From Streptomyces rimosus (GTDB lineage: Bacteria > Actinomycetota > Actinomycetes > Streptomycetales > Streptomycetaceae): a stretch of 64,000 nt of DNA. A program made the translations under genes and the position numbers. The notes under the pieces were generated by a model. The model ran no database searches and was not told where the DNA came from. It was given only the letters and a program-made list of their open reading frames with translations. Where the stretch lies: assembly GCF_008704655.1 (NCBI RefSeq), contig NZ_CP023688.1, forward strand, positions 7,384,501-7,448,500. The letters run 5' to 3'. Numbering within the stretch: position 1 is the stretch's first letter; each line of letters starts with the position of its first letter. Of the stretch, positions 42,801 through 51,333 are shown piece by piece.

Positions 42801-43864
42801 CGCTGATGAGAGGGCCGGCCGATGGGCCTGCCGAGGTGCTGTACGTACGGTTCCGCGCCGCCGGGGACGGTGGTGCGGAAGGGGGCCAGGGCGCCTCGCT
42901 CGGCGCGGAGACCTACGGCCATCTTCTGCGGCTGCTCGGCCAGTTCACGCCGGTGATCGAGGCGCTGCCGCCGGACGCCGCGCTGGCCGACGTACGCGGA
43001 GCGCTGCGCTACTTCGAACGGGACGCCGCGGGCATCGCCGAGCTGATCCGGCTGCGGGCGCTGGCCTGGTACGGGGTGCGGTGCACCATCGGCATCGCCG
43101 GCAACCCGCTGCTCGCGCGGATGGCGGCGCAGGGCGCGGCGCCCGGCGAGGTGCGCCGGGTGCCCGGCGACGCCGTCGCGGACTTCCTCGACCGCAAACC
43201 GGCCGCCGCGCTGCACGGCGTCGGACCGGCGACCGCGCGCGCCCTGTGCGCGTACGGACTGGACAGCGTCGGACGGATCGCCGCCGCGCCGCCCGCCACC
43301 CTCCAGCGCATCCTCGGTGCGAAGACCGGCCGGGCGGTGCACGACAAGGCCCGCGGGATCGATCCGAGCCCGGTCACCCCGAACGCCGCCGCGCGCTCGA
43401 TCGGCGCCGAACACCGCTTCGCGCACGACGAACTGGACCCGGACCGGCGGCGCCGCGCGCTGCTCTCCCTCGCGGACGACCTCGGCGCCCGGCTGCGCGG
43501 CAGCGGCCGGGCGGCCCGCGCGCTCACCCTCACCGTCCGCTACGCCGACCGCTCCACGACGACCCGCACCCGGCGACTGCCCGAACCGACCGCGCACGGA
43601 CCGGCGCTGACGGACGCGGCGTACGCGCTGCACGCGGCGCTCGGGCTGCAACGGGCGCGCGTACGGTCCGTGGCGCTGCGGGTGGAGGACCTGTGCCGGG
43701 CCGAACTCGCCACCCGGCAGCTGACGTTCGACCCGGCCGAGGACAAGGCGCGCCGCATCGAGGCGGCCGTGGACCGGGCGCGGGCCCGCTTCGGCGAGGC
43801 GGCGGCCCGGCCGGCGGCGAAGCTGGCTCAGCCGTACAGCCGGTCGCCGTACCGCGGGCCGTAG
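42797..43864 (+). CDS. ImuB-like, catalytically inactive Y-family polymerase protein
   Basis: A 355-residue protein related to Y-family polymerases: GVRCTIGIAGNPLLARMAAQ, a helix-hairpin-helix PAAALHGVGPATARAL, and a little-finger-like domain. The usual catalytic acidic residues are missing: the first strand reads VLYVRFRA instead of a D-x-D type strand, and the S-x-D-E motif is replaced by ALPPDAALADV. QLTFD at 308-312 resembles a beta-clamp binding motif. As in ImuB, it probably acts as a hub recruiting DnaE2 to the clamp. It is coupled to dnaE2. The last 37 bases overlap the PPOX gene on the other strand. Confidence 0.82.
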   Translation: MTLMRGPADGPAEVLYVRFRAAGDGGAEGGQGASLGAETYGHLLRLLGQFTPVIEALPPDAALADVRGALRYFERDAAGIAELIRLRALAWYGVRCTIGIAGNPLLARMAAQGAAPGEVRRVPGDAVADFLDRKPAAALHGVGPATARALCAYGLDSVGRIAAAPPATLQRILGAKTGRAVHDKARGIDPSPVTPNAAARSIGAEHRFAHDELDPDRRRRALLSLADDLGARLRGSGRAARALTLTVRYADRSTTTRTRRLPEPTAHGPALTDAAYALHAALGLQRARVRSVALRVEDLCRAELATRQLTFDPAEDKARRIEAAVDRARARFGEAAARPAAKLAQPYSRSPYRGP

Positions 43865-44496
43865 TGCTCCTCCAGCTGCTCCAGCGGTGTGTCGGGGACC
43901 TCGACCCCCTTGGCTATGCGGGCCCGTGAGGGCGGCGCGTCGGGCTGCCAGCTCTCCGGCTTCCACAGCCCGGAGCGCAGGAACGCCTTGGCGCAGTGGT
44001 AGAAGACCTCGTCGATCTCCACGAGCAGCGCCAGCCGGGGGCGGTGGCCCTTGACGACCATGGCGTCGAAGAACGGCGCGTCGCGCACGATCCGGGCGCG
44101 GCCGTTGACGCGGAGGGTGTCACCGCGGCCCGGAACGACGTAGTCCAGACCGACCTGCGGGTTGGCGAGGATGTTGCGGAAGCCGTCCACGCGCTTGTTG
44201 CCGGGGCGGTCCGGTATCGCGATCGTCGTGTCGTCCAGCACCAGTGTGAAACCGGCCGGGTCGCCCTTGGGCGAGACATCGCACCGGCCCTCGGCGTCCG
44301 AGGTGGCCACATAGCAGAACGGCGAGCACGCCAGCCACTGCCGGTCCAGGTCGTGCAGCCGGTCGCGCACCTTGTGCAGCGCGTGGTCGTTCGGCTCGCC
44401 GACCAGCTCGCGCAGCTCCCGCTCGGACGTGATCTCCGCGACCTCGGACCTGACCTGCCGGGCCACCGCGCCCGCTGTCCGCTCCACCGCCGTCAC
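43828..44496 (-). CDS. PPOX-class FMN-dependent flavoprotein (MSMEG_1061-like)
   Basis: A 222-residue split-barrel flavoprotein. It has FCYVATSDAEGRCDVSPKGD, TLVLDDTTIAIPDRPGNKRV, GFRNILANPQVGLDYVVPGR and LALLVEIDEVFYHCAKAFLR, the pattern of the pyridoxamine-phosphate-oxidase-like family seen in mycobacterial MSMEG_1061. The reaction is unknown; relatives use FMN, F420 or heme. It starts at GTG 44496 and shares an orientation with the LPMO gene, 440 bases upstream, across the hairpin array. Confidence 0.85.
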   Translation of the reverse strand: MTAVERTAGAVARQVRSEVAEITSERELRELVGEPNDHALHKVRDRLHDLDRQWLACSPFCYVATSDAEGRCDVSPKGDPAGFTLVLDDTTIAIPDRPGNKRVDGFRNILANPQVGLDYVVPGRGDTLRVNGRARIVRDAPFFDAMVVKGHRPRLALLVEIDEVFYHCAKAFLRSGLWKPESWQPDAPPSRARIAKGVEVPDTPLEQLEEHYGPRYGDRLYG

Positions 44497-44782
44497 GGCG
44501 CTCCCCCTTCGTCAGCAAGGTCGACTCCCTTGCGACTGTACGGGAGACCACTGACAACCGGCCGCGCGGGTTTCTTCGGAATTTCCCGCCGGAACGGGAA
44601 TCTCCCACCCGGCGCGCGGCGCTGAGAGATGACACGACGTGGGCCGGCCACGGCCGGGCGCGCCCTGCTCGCTCCCACGCCGCACCACAGGGGAGTGCGG
44701 CGCGGGGGCGGGGCGGGCGGGGTGGCGCCGCCGCCCCCTGAGGTGAAGGGAAGGGGACGGCGGCGCCGGTGTGGGGGGTGAG
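44497..44782. other. Gene-free region upstream of PPOX gene
   Basis: About 290 bases with no gene. It holds a hairpin with arms CGCCGCAC (44678-44685) and GTGCGGCG (44695-44702) and leads into the hairpin array. The PPOX promoter should lie near 44510-44600. Confidence 0.4.
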
Positions 44783-44917
44783 GCCCCGTGAGGCCAGTGG
44801 GGGATGACCTCACGGGGCAAGCCCTGTGGGTCAGTGGGGGATGACCTCACCAGGGGCCCTGCGGGGCCAGTGGGGGATGGCCTCGCAGGTGGGCCCTCAT
44901 GTGTGGGGGAAGGGCCC
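44783..44917. repeat. Array of four hairpins with a shared loop sequence
   Basis: Units starting CAGTGGGGGATG at 44795, 44832 and 44868, plus a looser GTGTGGGGGA at 44901, repeat every 36-37 bases. Each copy is the loop of a stem whose sequence differs between units: GCCCCGTGAGG/CCTCACGGGGC (44783-44818), CCCT-GTG-GGTCA against TGACC-CAC-AGGG (44822-44855, small bulges), CCTGCGGGGCC/GGCCTCGCAGG (44858-44889), and GGGCCCT/AGGGCCC (44891-44917). Conserved loops with changing, still paired, stems suggest selected RNA or DNA structure. Confidence 0.7.
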
Positions 44918-44936
44918 TGCGGGTTGGACAGTGGGG

Positions 44937-45947
44937 TCAGCCGCGCTGCCGGGCGGCCTTGCGGCGTGTGCTCGCGAACAGCACCGAGGCGCCCAGCGCC
45001 AGGACGGCCGCGCCGCCGATGGCGATCGGCCCGGTCGCGCTGTTGCCGCCGGTCTCGGCCAGATGGTTCCCGGCCGCCTGCTGGTCACCGGCCTGCTTCG
45101 GGTCCACCTCCTTGGCCGCGCCGCCGTTGGGGTGCGCCGCGTTGCCCGCGGCGCTGTCGTGCTGCGCCTTGCCGTCGGTCCCGGCGGCCGGGGCGCCGCC
45201 GTGCGCGCCGTGGTGCATGTGGTCGATGGTGGACTTGTCCGCCTCCGCCGCGATCTGCCGGTCGCTCGGCGCGGCGGCGGCCGGGGCAACGCCCTTGCCC
45301 GCGCCGCCGCTGTCCTTGCCGAAGACCACGTCGGAGCAGGTGTAGAACGCCTCGGGGCTGTCCGAGCGCTGCCAGATGCTGTAGATCAGGTGGCGTCCCG
45401 ACCTGGCGGGCACCTTGCCGCTGAAGACGTAGTCGCCGCCGGTCAGCTTCGGGTTGGTGACCTTGGCGAACGGCTTGGCCTCCAGGTCGGACCACTTGAG
45501 CGGCTTGGCGGGGTCGTAGCCGTCCTTGGTGAGGTACAGCTCGAAGGAGCCGCGGTGCGGGGCGGTCGCCTTGTAGTGGAACGTGTGGTTGCCCGCCTGG
45601 AGCTTGGTGGCCGGCCAGTCGGCCCGCGGCAGGTCCAGGCCCTTGTACTCGGCGCTGTTGGCGCTGCACAGCTTGCCGTCCGGGATGCGCTTCTTGGACT
45701 GCCCGCCGGCGTTGCCGTCCCGTACGCCGTTCCAGTCGTACAGGGCCTGGGTGCCGGCGGCCGCGACCATCGCCTTGCAGGCCGCGGACTTCGGGTGTTC
45801 GGGGCCTTCGGCGAAGCAGGCGGAGATCCGGCTGACCGGGTCGGTCATCGAGCCGTGGGCGACCGCGGGGGTCGCGGAGAGCGCGGTGAACACCAGCGGG
45901 GCGATACCGGTCAGCGCGATACCGGCGGCCTTGCGGCGAGCGGTCAT
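44937..45947 (-). CDS. AA10 lytic polysaccharide monooxygenase, wall-anchored
   Basis: A 336-residue exported protein. The signal peptide ends VAHG, leaving His31 as the N-terminal copper ligand; His131 (KATAPH) is the likely second ligand of the histidine brace. The catalytic domain (to ~210) has CFAEGPEHPKSAACKAMVAA, HYKATAPHRGSFELYLTKDG and SGRHLIYSIWQRSDSPEAFY. Then comes a His/Gly/Ala-rich linker, the sortase signal LAETG at 296-300, a membrane helix and a basic tail. It should oxidatively cleave chitin or cellulose at the cell surface. It starts at ATG 45947; a palindrome lies 33 bases upstream. Confidence 0.9.
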   Translation of the reverse strand: MTARRKAAGIALTGIAPLVFTALSATPAVAHGSMTDPVSRISACFAEGPEHPKSAACKAMVAAAGTQALYDWNGVRDGNAGGQSKKRIPDGKLCSANSAEYKGLDLPRADWPATKLQAGNHTFHYKATAPHRGSFELYLTKDGYDPAKPLKWSDLEAKPFAKVTNPKLTGGDYVFSGKVPARSGRHLIYSIWQRSDSPEAFYTCSDVVFGKDSGGAGKGVAPAAAAPSDRQIAAEADKSTIDHMHHGAHGGAPAAGTDGKAQHDSAAGNAAHPNGGAAKEVDPKQAGDQQAAGNHLAETGGNSATGPIAIGGAAVLALGASVLFASTRRKAARQRG

Positions 45948-45980
45948 CGTGGGGGTCTCCTTCGTCGGGTCGGGGGGAGC

Positions 45981-46012
45981 GCACCGGCGGGAGCGCCTGA
46001 TCCCGCCGGTGC
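45981..46012. promoter_or_regulatory. 12-base inverted repeat upstream of LPMO gene
   Basis: GCACCGGCGGGA and TCCCGCCGGTGC around an 8-base spacer, 33 bases upstream of the LPMO start on the opposite strand. No rightward gene ends here, so it is more likely an operator or leader hairpin than a terminator. Confidence 0.45.
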
Positions 46013-46196
46013 GATCAGCACGCTAGCCCCGCTGAGCAGGGGATTCGGGCCCGAAAGCCGGTTCTCGGCGATCTTTATGGCCCGCTTAAGGAAGACCTGA
46101 GGGCGGATTAAGTCCTCGGGACGGATCGTGGTGGAGGCAATCCGGAACGCGCAGGGGAGGGGCGGGAAGGGTGTCGCGGCGCCGGTGTGGCGCGAG

Positions 46197-46227
46197 TTGA
46201 CAAAGTTAGGTATGCCTAACCTAATCT
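46197..46227 (+). promoter_or_regulatory. Siderophore operon promoter with iron box
   Basis: TTGACA at 46197-46202 and TAATCT at 46222-46227 could be -35 and -10 elements (19-base spacer). The iron box TTAGGTATGCCTAACCTAA at 46206-46224 lies between and over them. It is a near-perfect palindrome close to the DmdR/DtxR consensus TTAGGTTAGGCTAACCTAA. Repression by iron-loaded DmdR would block the promoter. The start GTG at 46235 would be at or next to the transcript start. Confidence 0.85.
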
Positions 46228-46234
46228 TCGGCGT

Positions 46235-47503
46235 GTGAACGAGGCCGCACCCCCGAACGACGCCTGCGCGGGCCTGATCGTCCTGGCCCGCAACCCCACC
46301 GACTCCGTCACGGAAGGCTTCCTGCCGGCCGCGGCCCGCCTCGGCCTGCCCGTGGCGCTGCTGACCGATCAGCCGGACGCCCACCGGGAGGCGTACGGGC
46401 GGTACGCGCGCGAGCGGGGCGGTGGCGGCCCGCTGCCCGGCGAGCTGGACATCGTACCGTGCGACGTACTGGACTTCCGTGCCGTGATCGCGCGAATCGC
46501 CGCGGGAACCAGCCGAGTTGGAGCGCCCGCCGCGGTCTTCACCAACAGCGACCACCTCCAGGCCCAGGCCGCCCTGGCCGCCGGCTACTTCGGGCTGCCC
46601 GGCAAGGACTGGCGGGCCGCGTATCGCACGAAGAACAAGGCCGAGCTGCGGCGCGCCCTGGCCGCCGCCGGGCTGGACGCCGTACGGTCCGCCGAACTGG
46701 CGCCGGACGACGACCCGGACGGGCATGGCATCCCGTACCCCTGCGTCCTCAAACCGCGTGAAGGCGTCGCCAGCGAGGACGTCTTCCTGGTTGCGGACGA
46801 CGCGGAACTGGCCGCCCGCTGCCGCGAGATCCGGGACCGGCGGCCCGGCGCCGCGCTGGTCCTGGAGGAGTACCTGGACGGCACCCTGCACACCCTGGAA
46901 ACCCTCGGCGACGGGCACACCCTGCACCCGCTCGCCTCCTTCCGCACGGACATCTCACCGCCGCCGCACTTCATCGAGGAACGGCTGCGCCTGCTCCCCG
47001 AACCGCCCCGGCCCGCCACGGACCAGGTGCTGACCCAACTGCGCGCGCTCGGCGTCGGCTTCGGCGCCTGCCACACCGAATACGTGGACCAGGGCGGCCG
47101 GGCCCGCATCATCGAGGTCAACTACCGCGCCATCGGCGACCAGTGCGACCTGGTCCTCGCCGAGGCGCTGGACCTCCCGCTGTTCGAGCTGGTCCTCCGT
47201 ACGCACCTGGGGGAGCGGCTGCCGCGGACCCTGGAGGCGCGGCGCGGCGTGCGGGTGCGCATGGAGTACGTGTGCGCCGGCCGGGACGGGGTGCTGAAGG
47301 CGGCCCCGGACGCGCACCTGGGAGAAGCGGACGGCGTCCGGCTCGACTACCGGCCCTTACGCGAGGTGGGCGAGCGGCACCCGCTGTACCGCACCAACCG
47401 CGACTTCCTGGGGGTGCTGCGGGCCACCGGACGCGACGAGGAACGTATCGACGCGGCCGTACGGGAGTTCCTGGCCGCCCACCGTTGGGAGATCGTGCCG
47501 TGA
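46235..47503 (+). CDS. ATP-grasp siderophore biosynthesis protein (PvsA-like)
   Basis: A 422-residue ATP-grasp ligase: TNSDHLQAQAALAAGYFGLP, the lysine-bearing strands YPCVLKPREGVASEDVFLVA, ALVLEEYLDGTLHTLETLGD and the metal-binding EVNYRAIGDQCDLVLAEAL. It should join an amino acid to another carboxylate with ATP. It heads an operon with two IucA/IucC synthetases and a PLP decarboxylase, the same enzyme classes as vibrioferrin PvsA, B, D and E. No ribosome site is seen before GTG 46235, so translation is probably leaderless. The stop overlaps the next start (GTGA). Confidence 0.85.
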   Translation: MNEAAPPNDACAGLIVLARNPTDSVTEGFLPAAARLGLPVALLTDQPDAHREAYGRYARERGGGGPLPGELDIVPCDVLDFRAVIARIAAGTSRVGAPAAVFTNSDHLQAQAALAAGYFGLPGKDWRAAYRTKNKAELRRALAAAGLDAVRSAELAPDDDPDGHGIPYPCVLKPREGVASEDVFLVADDAELAARCREIRDRRPGAALVLEEYLDGTLHTLETLGDGHTLHPLASFRTDISPPPHFIEERLRLLPEPPRPATDQVLTQLRALGVGFGACHTEYVDQGGRARIIEVNYRAIGDQCDLVLAEALDLPLFELVLRTHLGERLPRTLEARRGVRVRMEYVCAGRDGVLKAAPDAHLGEADGVRLDYRPLREVGERHPLYRTNRDFLGVLRATGRDEERIDAAVREFLAAHRWEIVP

Positions 47504-49500
47504 CGGCGGTGACGGGAGACGGCGTACCGGACACGCTGTGCGGTGCGGAGCCGGAGCACATCGAAAGCGGTCCCCTCGGCGGCCCGGAGGAAGAGCTGAT
47601 GCGGCGTGTGCTGAGCACGCTGCTGCGCGAGGACGCGTACGGGCTGCGCGGCGCCGCCGGCACGCTGCGCGGCACGGACGGCGACCGGCTGCGGCTGCCC
47701 CTCCCGGACGGCCCGGTCCTGATTCCGGTCGAGGCCGACGGCTTCCAGTGCGAGATCGCCGCCCGGACGGGAGCGCTGGAGCGCCCCGACGGCACACGGG
47801 TGACCGGCATCGACGCGATCATGGGCCTGCTGCGTACCGCGGTGCCGCCCGAGGACCGGCCGGGCTTCGACGCCTTCGTCGGCGAGTGCCACCAGGCGCT
47901 GGCCACGGCCCGGATGCAGGCCGCGGAGCGCGCGGCGGTGGTCGGCCGGCTCGGGCCGCACGCGGGCGGCGGCGCGTACGGCGGGAACAGCGGGCCGGCG
48001 GACGGCGCGAGCGGCGGGGGCCGGGGCGCGGCACCGGACGCGCACGCCGTGCCGCCCGGCACGACCGGCGCGTACGACGGCGACCGGGCCTGGTGCGGCC
48101 CCGGCGGCGCACTCGACTACGACACCCTCGCCGCCCACCGCGACCACCCCGTCTACCCCACCGGCCGGGCCCGCATCGGCCTGGACGCCGGCCAGGTGCG
48201 CGCCTACGCGCCCGAGTTCGCGCCCGGTTTCGCGCTGCGCTGGCTGGCCCTCCCGTACGAGCACGTCAACGGCGACCCGGCGGCGCTGCCCCACTGGTGG
48301 CCCACCCCGGCGGACCTGGGCCTGCCCCGGCTGGACGGCAGCCACCTCGCTCTGCCCGTCCACCCGCTCACCGCCGACGGACCGCTGGCCGAAGCGCTGC
48401 GCGTCCGCGGCCTGGAGGGCGCGGCGCGGCTCGCGGACCGCGCGTGGCTGCGGGTGCGGCCCACCCTGTCGATGCGGACCGTCGCCGTCACCGACGACCC
48501 GTACACCCACCTCAAACTGCCGCTCGCCACCGCCACACTGGGCCGCCTCAACCGGCGCGGCATGAAACCGGGCACCCTCGTGGACGGCGCGGTGGGCCAG
48601 CGCCTCCTGGAGACCGTCGTGGCCCGCCACCCGCGCTTCGCCGAGACCGTGCTCCTCGCCGACGAGACCACCCACCTGGACGCCGGGCACGACCTGCTGG
48701 CCACTCTGGTGCGCCGCTTCCCCCGGGGCAGCGGCGGCACGGCGGCCGTGTGCGGGAGCGGCGGTCCGGCCGCCGCGCGGAGCCTGCGCGGTCTGCGCGG
48801 TTCCAGCGGTCTGCGCGGCGCGCGGGTGGTGCCGGTGGCCGCGCTCGCGGCCCGGATGCCGGACGGGTCCCTGGTCGCCGACGACCTCGCCCGCCGCTTC
48901 TACGGCGGCGACCTGCTCGCCTTCCTCGACGCCTATCTGACCCTCCTGCTGGACTGGCACACCACCCTCTTCGCGTACGGCATCGCGCTGGAGTCGCACC
49001 AGCAGAACACCTCGCTCATCCTGGACGAGGTCGCCGGGCGCCCGCGTCTGCGCCTGCTGCTCAAGGACAACGACGGGCCGCGGGTGAACACCGTCCGGCT
49101 GGCCGCCGTGCTCGGCGGGGACGCCGCCGACCTGTGCGGCTTCGCCGACCGCCGCATCCTGGTGGGCAGCGACGTCCCGGTCGCGGACGTGTTCACCACC
49201 ATCACCGTCCACCTGTGCGCCGGCGCCCTCGCCTTCGAACTGGCGCGGCTCGGCCGCGCGCCGCTGCCGGTGCTGCTCGGGCAGCTCCGCGCGCGCCTGA
49301 CGGAGGCCGTGGACCGGCTGGACGCCGCCCCCGGAGCGGCCGCCGCCGTGCTGCGCACCCGCGTCCTGGACGCCGACCGGCTGCCGGTCAAGGCCATGGT
49401 CACGGCCGGCAGCCTGCTCACGAAACGGCGGTCGGGCGCGTCGGACATCAACAAGCACTACGTCACCGGGCCGAACTACCTGACCCCACCGGGTCGGTGA
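47500..49500 (+). CDS. IucA/IucC-family siderophore synthetase (first)
   Basis: A 666-residue NRPS-independent siderophore synthetase, starting at GTG 47500. Family features include DHPVYPTGRARIGL, a variant of the usual H-P-x-x-P-x-x-K region, WLRVRPTLSMRTVAVTDDPY, THLKLPLATATLGRLNRRGM, GIALESHQQNTSLILDEVAG and LLKDNDGPRVNT. Such enzymes adenylate citrate or a related acid and condense it with an amine or alcohol. Two Gly/Ala/Ser-rich inserts (near residues 160-190 and 415-440) are not typical and look like disordered loops. Confidence 0.9.
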   Translation: MTAVTGDGVPDTLCGAEPEHIESGPLGGPEEELMRRVLSTLLREDAYGLRGAAGTLRGTDGDRLRLPLPDGPVLIPVEADGFQCEIAARTGALERPDGTRVTGIDAIMGLLRTAVPPEDRPGFDAFVGECHQALATARMQAAERAAVVGRLGPHAGGGAYGGNSGPADGASGGGRGAAPDAHAVPPGTTGAYDGDRAWCGPGGALDYDTLAAHRDHPVYPTGRARIGLDAGQVRAYAPEFAPGFALRWLALPYEHVNGDPAALPHWWPTPADLGLPRLDGSHLALPVHPLTADGPLAEALRVRGLEGAARLADRAWLRVRPTLSMRTVAVTDDPYTHLKLPLATATLGRLNRRGMKPGTLVDGAVGQRLLETVVARHPRFAETVLLADETTHLDAGHDLLATLVRRFPRGSGGTAAVCGSGGPAAARSLRGLRGSSGLRGARVVPVAALAARMPDGSLVADDLARRFYGGDLLAFLDAYLTLLLDWHTTLFAYGIALESHQQNTSLILDEVAGRPRLRLLLKDNDGPRVNTVRLAAVLGGDAADLCGFADRRILVGSDVPVADVFTTITVHLCAGALAFELARLGRAPLPVLLGQLRARLTEAVDRLDAAPGAAAAVLRTRVLDADRLPVKAMVTAGSLLTKRRSGASDINKHYVTGPNYLTPPGR

Positions 49501-49578
49501 CCGCCACCCCCACAGGCACCGTGACCGGACCGCCCACCGCTCGGGCCCCGCTCCCCACCCCTCGTTGGAGTCCCCGCA

Positions 49579-51333
49579 ATGCCCCTCGCCCCCTCCCGCA
49601 CGGCCGGCCCGGACCGCGCCGTCCCGCGCTCGGCCGACGAACCTGTCGCCCACACCCTCCTGAACTGCCTGGTGCGCGAGATCTGCGGCCCGGAACGGCA
49701 GACCGCCGTGGCCGGTGACCACCTGCTGCTGCGCCTGCCGCGCTGCGGCGAACTGCTGCGTATCGGACTGCGCCGCACCTCGCTGACCGGGGCCCACCGC
49801 TTCCGCGGCCCCGCCGGACAGTGGCGCGACGGCGGCTGGCACGAACTGGGCTGGCAGGAACTGGCCGCGTGCACGCAACGCGAGCTGGAGCTGCGTACCG
49901 GCGTACGGAACGAGGAGTTCCGCGCGCAGGTCGCGTCCAGCCACGCGGGCGTCACCGCCGCCCTGCGCCGCGCCGCGGCCTCCACGGACCACGACCCCAG
50001 GGGCACCGGACCGCACGCCCGCTACCTGCGCTCCGAACAGTCGCTGCTGTTCGGGCACCGCTTCCACCCGACGCCCAAGTCCCGTACGGGCAGCGCCGCC
50101 GACTGGGCCCGCTACGCGCCCGAGGCCGGGGCCCGCTTCCGGCTGCGGCACCTGGCCGTACGCGCCGAGTGCGTACGCGAGGAGGCCGCCACGCCCACCG
50201 CGCTCACAGCCCTGGACCGGCAGGGCGAGGTGCCCGACGGCTACCGGCTGCTGCCCGCGCACCCCTGGCAGTACGCGATGCTCGGCGCGCACCCCGCCCT
50301 GCGGGACGCCGTACGGCGCGGGGACCTGCTGGACCTGGGGGAGCGCGGCGACGCGTTCGCGCCCACCGCGTCCGTCCGTACGCTCTACGACGGTCGTACG
50401 TTCCTCAAGTTCAGCCTCAACACCCGCATCACCAACTGCGTGCGCAAGAACGCCGACTACGAACTGCGCGGCGCCGTCGCCCTCACCCACCACCTGGAAC
50501 CGGTCGCCACCGCCCTCGCCGCGCGCTTCACGGGCTGCGACCTGCTGCGCGAACCCGGCTACCGCACCGTGGACGTGGGCGACCGCGAACTTGCCGAAGG
50601 GCTCGGCGTCATCGTGCGGGAGGGGCTGGAGGAGCGGCTGCGGCCCGGCGTCACCCCGCTGCTGGCCGCCGCCGTGGCCGATGAACACCGCACGAGTGAC
50701 GCCCAGTTCGGGGCGCTCCTGTCCGATTCCGGGCCGGTGGCGGCGCTCGGCTGGTGGGACGCGTACCTGTCGCTGCTCGTACCGCCCGTGCTGGCCGCCT
50801 ACTTCGACCACGGCGTCGTCCTCGAACCGCACCTCCAGAACGTCGTGCTCGGCGTCGACGCCCACGGCATGCCCGCGCAGATCCTCTTCCGCGACCTGGA
50901 AGGCACCAAGCTGCTGCCCGGCGGCCCGCACGCGGCGTTCCTCGCCGGGCTGCCGGGAGAGGTGGCGCGGTCCCTGGTGTACGACCGGGAGCGCGGCTGG
51001 GACCGCGTCGTCTACTGCCTGCTCGTCAACCATCTCGCCGAGACGGCCGCCGCGGTCGCCGACCGGCACCCGGCGCTGGAGGGCGAGCTGTGGCGGGCCG
51101 TACGGGGCGTGCTGCGCGAGCGGAGCGCCGCGCACGGCGAACCGGACGAACTGCGTGCCCTGCTGGCCGGCGCGCCCCTGCCCGCCAAGGCCAACCTGCT
51201 GACGCGGTGGGGGCGCGCGGCGGACCGGGAGGCGGGATACGTCCGTATCGCCTCACCGGTCGCGCCCGGCGCCGCGGACGGCGGCCCGCCCGTGCCCACG
51301 GCCACCCCCGCCCGCCCCCGGAGCACCGCATGA
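49579..51333 (+). CDS. IucA/IucC-family siderophore synthetase (second)
   Basis: A 584-residue synthetase of the same family: SLLFGHRFHPTPKSRTGSAA with the ATP-binding His and Lys, YRLLPAHPWQYAML, TASVRTLYDGRTFLKFSLNT, RITNCVRKNADYELRGAV, GVVLEPHLQNVVLGVDAHG and ILFRDLEGTKLLPGG. It is clearly full length and keeps the canonical motifs better than the first synthetase. It follows a 78-base gap, and its stop overlaps the decarboxylase start (ATGA). It probably makes the second amide or ester bond of the siderophore. Confidence 0.92.
   Translation: MPLAPSRTAGPDRAVPRSADEPVAHTLLNCLVREICGPERQTAVAGDHLLLRLPRCGELLRIGLRRTSLTGAHRFRGPAGQWRDGGWHELGWQELAACTQRELELRTGVRNEEFRAQVASSHAGVTAALRRAAASTDHDPRGTGPHARYLRSEQSLLFGHRFHPTPKSRTGSAADWARYAPEAGARFRLRHLAVRAECVREEAATPTALTALDRQGEVPDGYRLLPAHPWQYAMLGAHPALRDAVRRGDLLDLGERGDAFAPTASVRTLYDGRTFLKFSLNTRITNCVRKNADYELRGAVALTHHLEPVATALAARFTGCDLLREPGYRTVDVGDRELAEGLGVIVREGLEERLRPGVTPLLAAAVADEHRTSDAQFGALLSDSGPVAALGWWDAYLSLLVPPVLAAYFDHGVVLEPHLQNVVLGVDAHGMPAQILFRDLEGTKLLPGGPHAAFLAGLPGEVARSLVYDRERGWDRVVYCLLVNHLAETAAAVADRHPALEGELWRAVRGVLRERSAAHGEPDELRALLAGAPLPAKANLLTRWGRAADREAGYVRIASPVAPGAADGGPPVPTATPARPRSTA

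Noticed and set aside
47347..51135. Open reverse frame of 1262 codons across both siderophore synthetases
   Set aside because: Antisense shadow of clearly recognised IucA/IucC genes, with no domain of its own.
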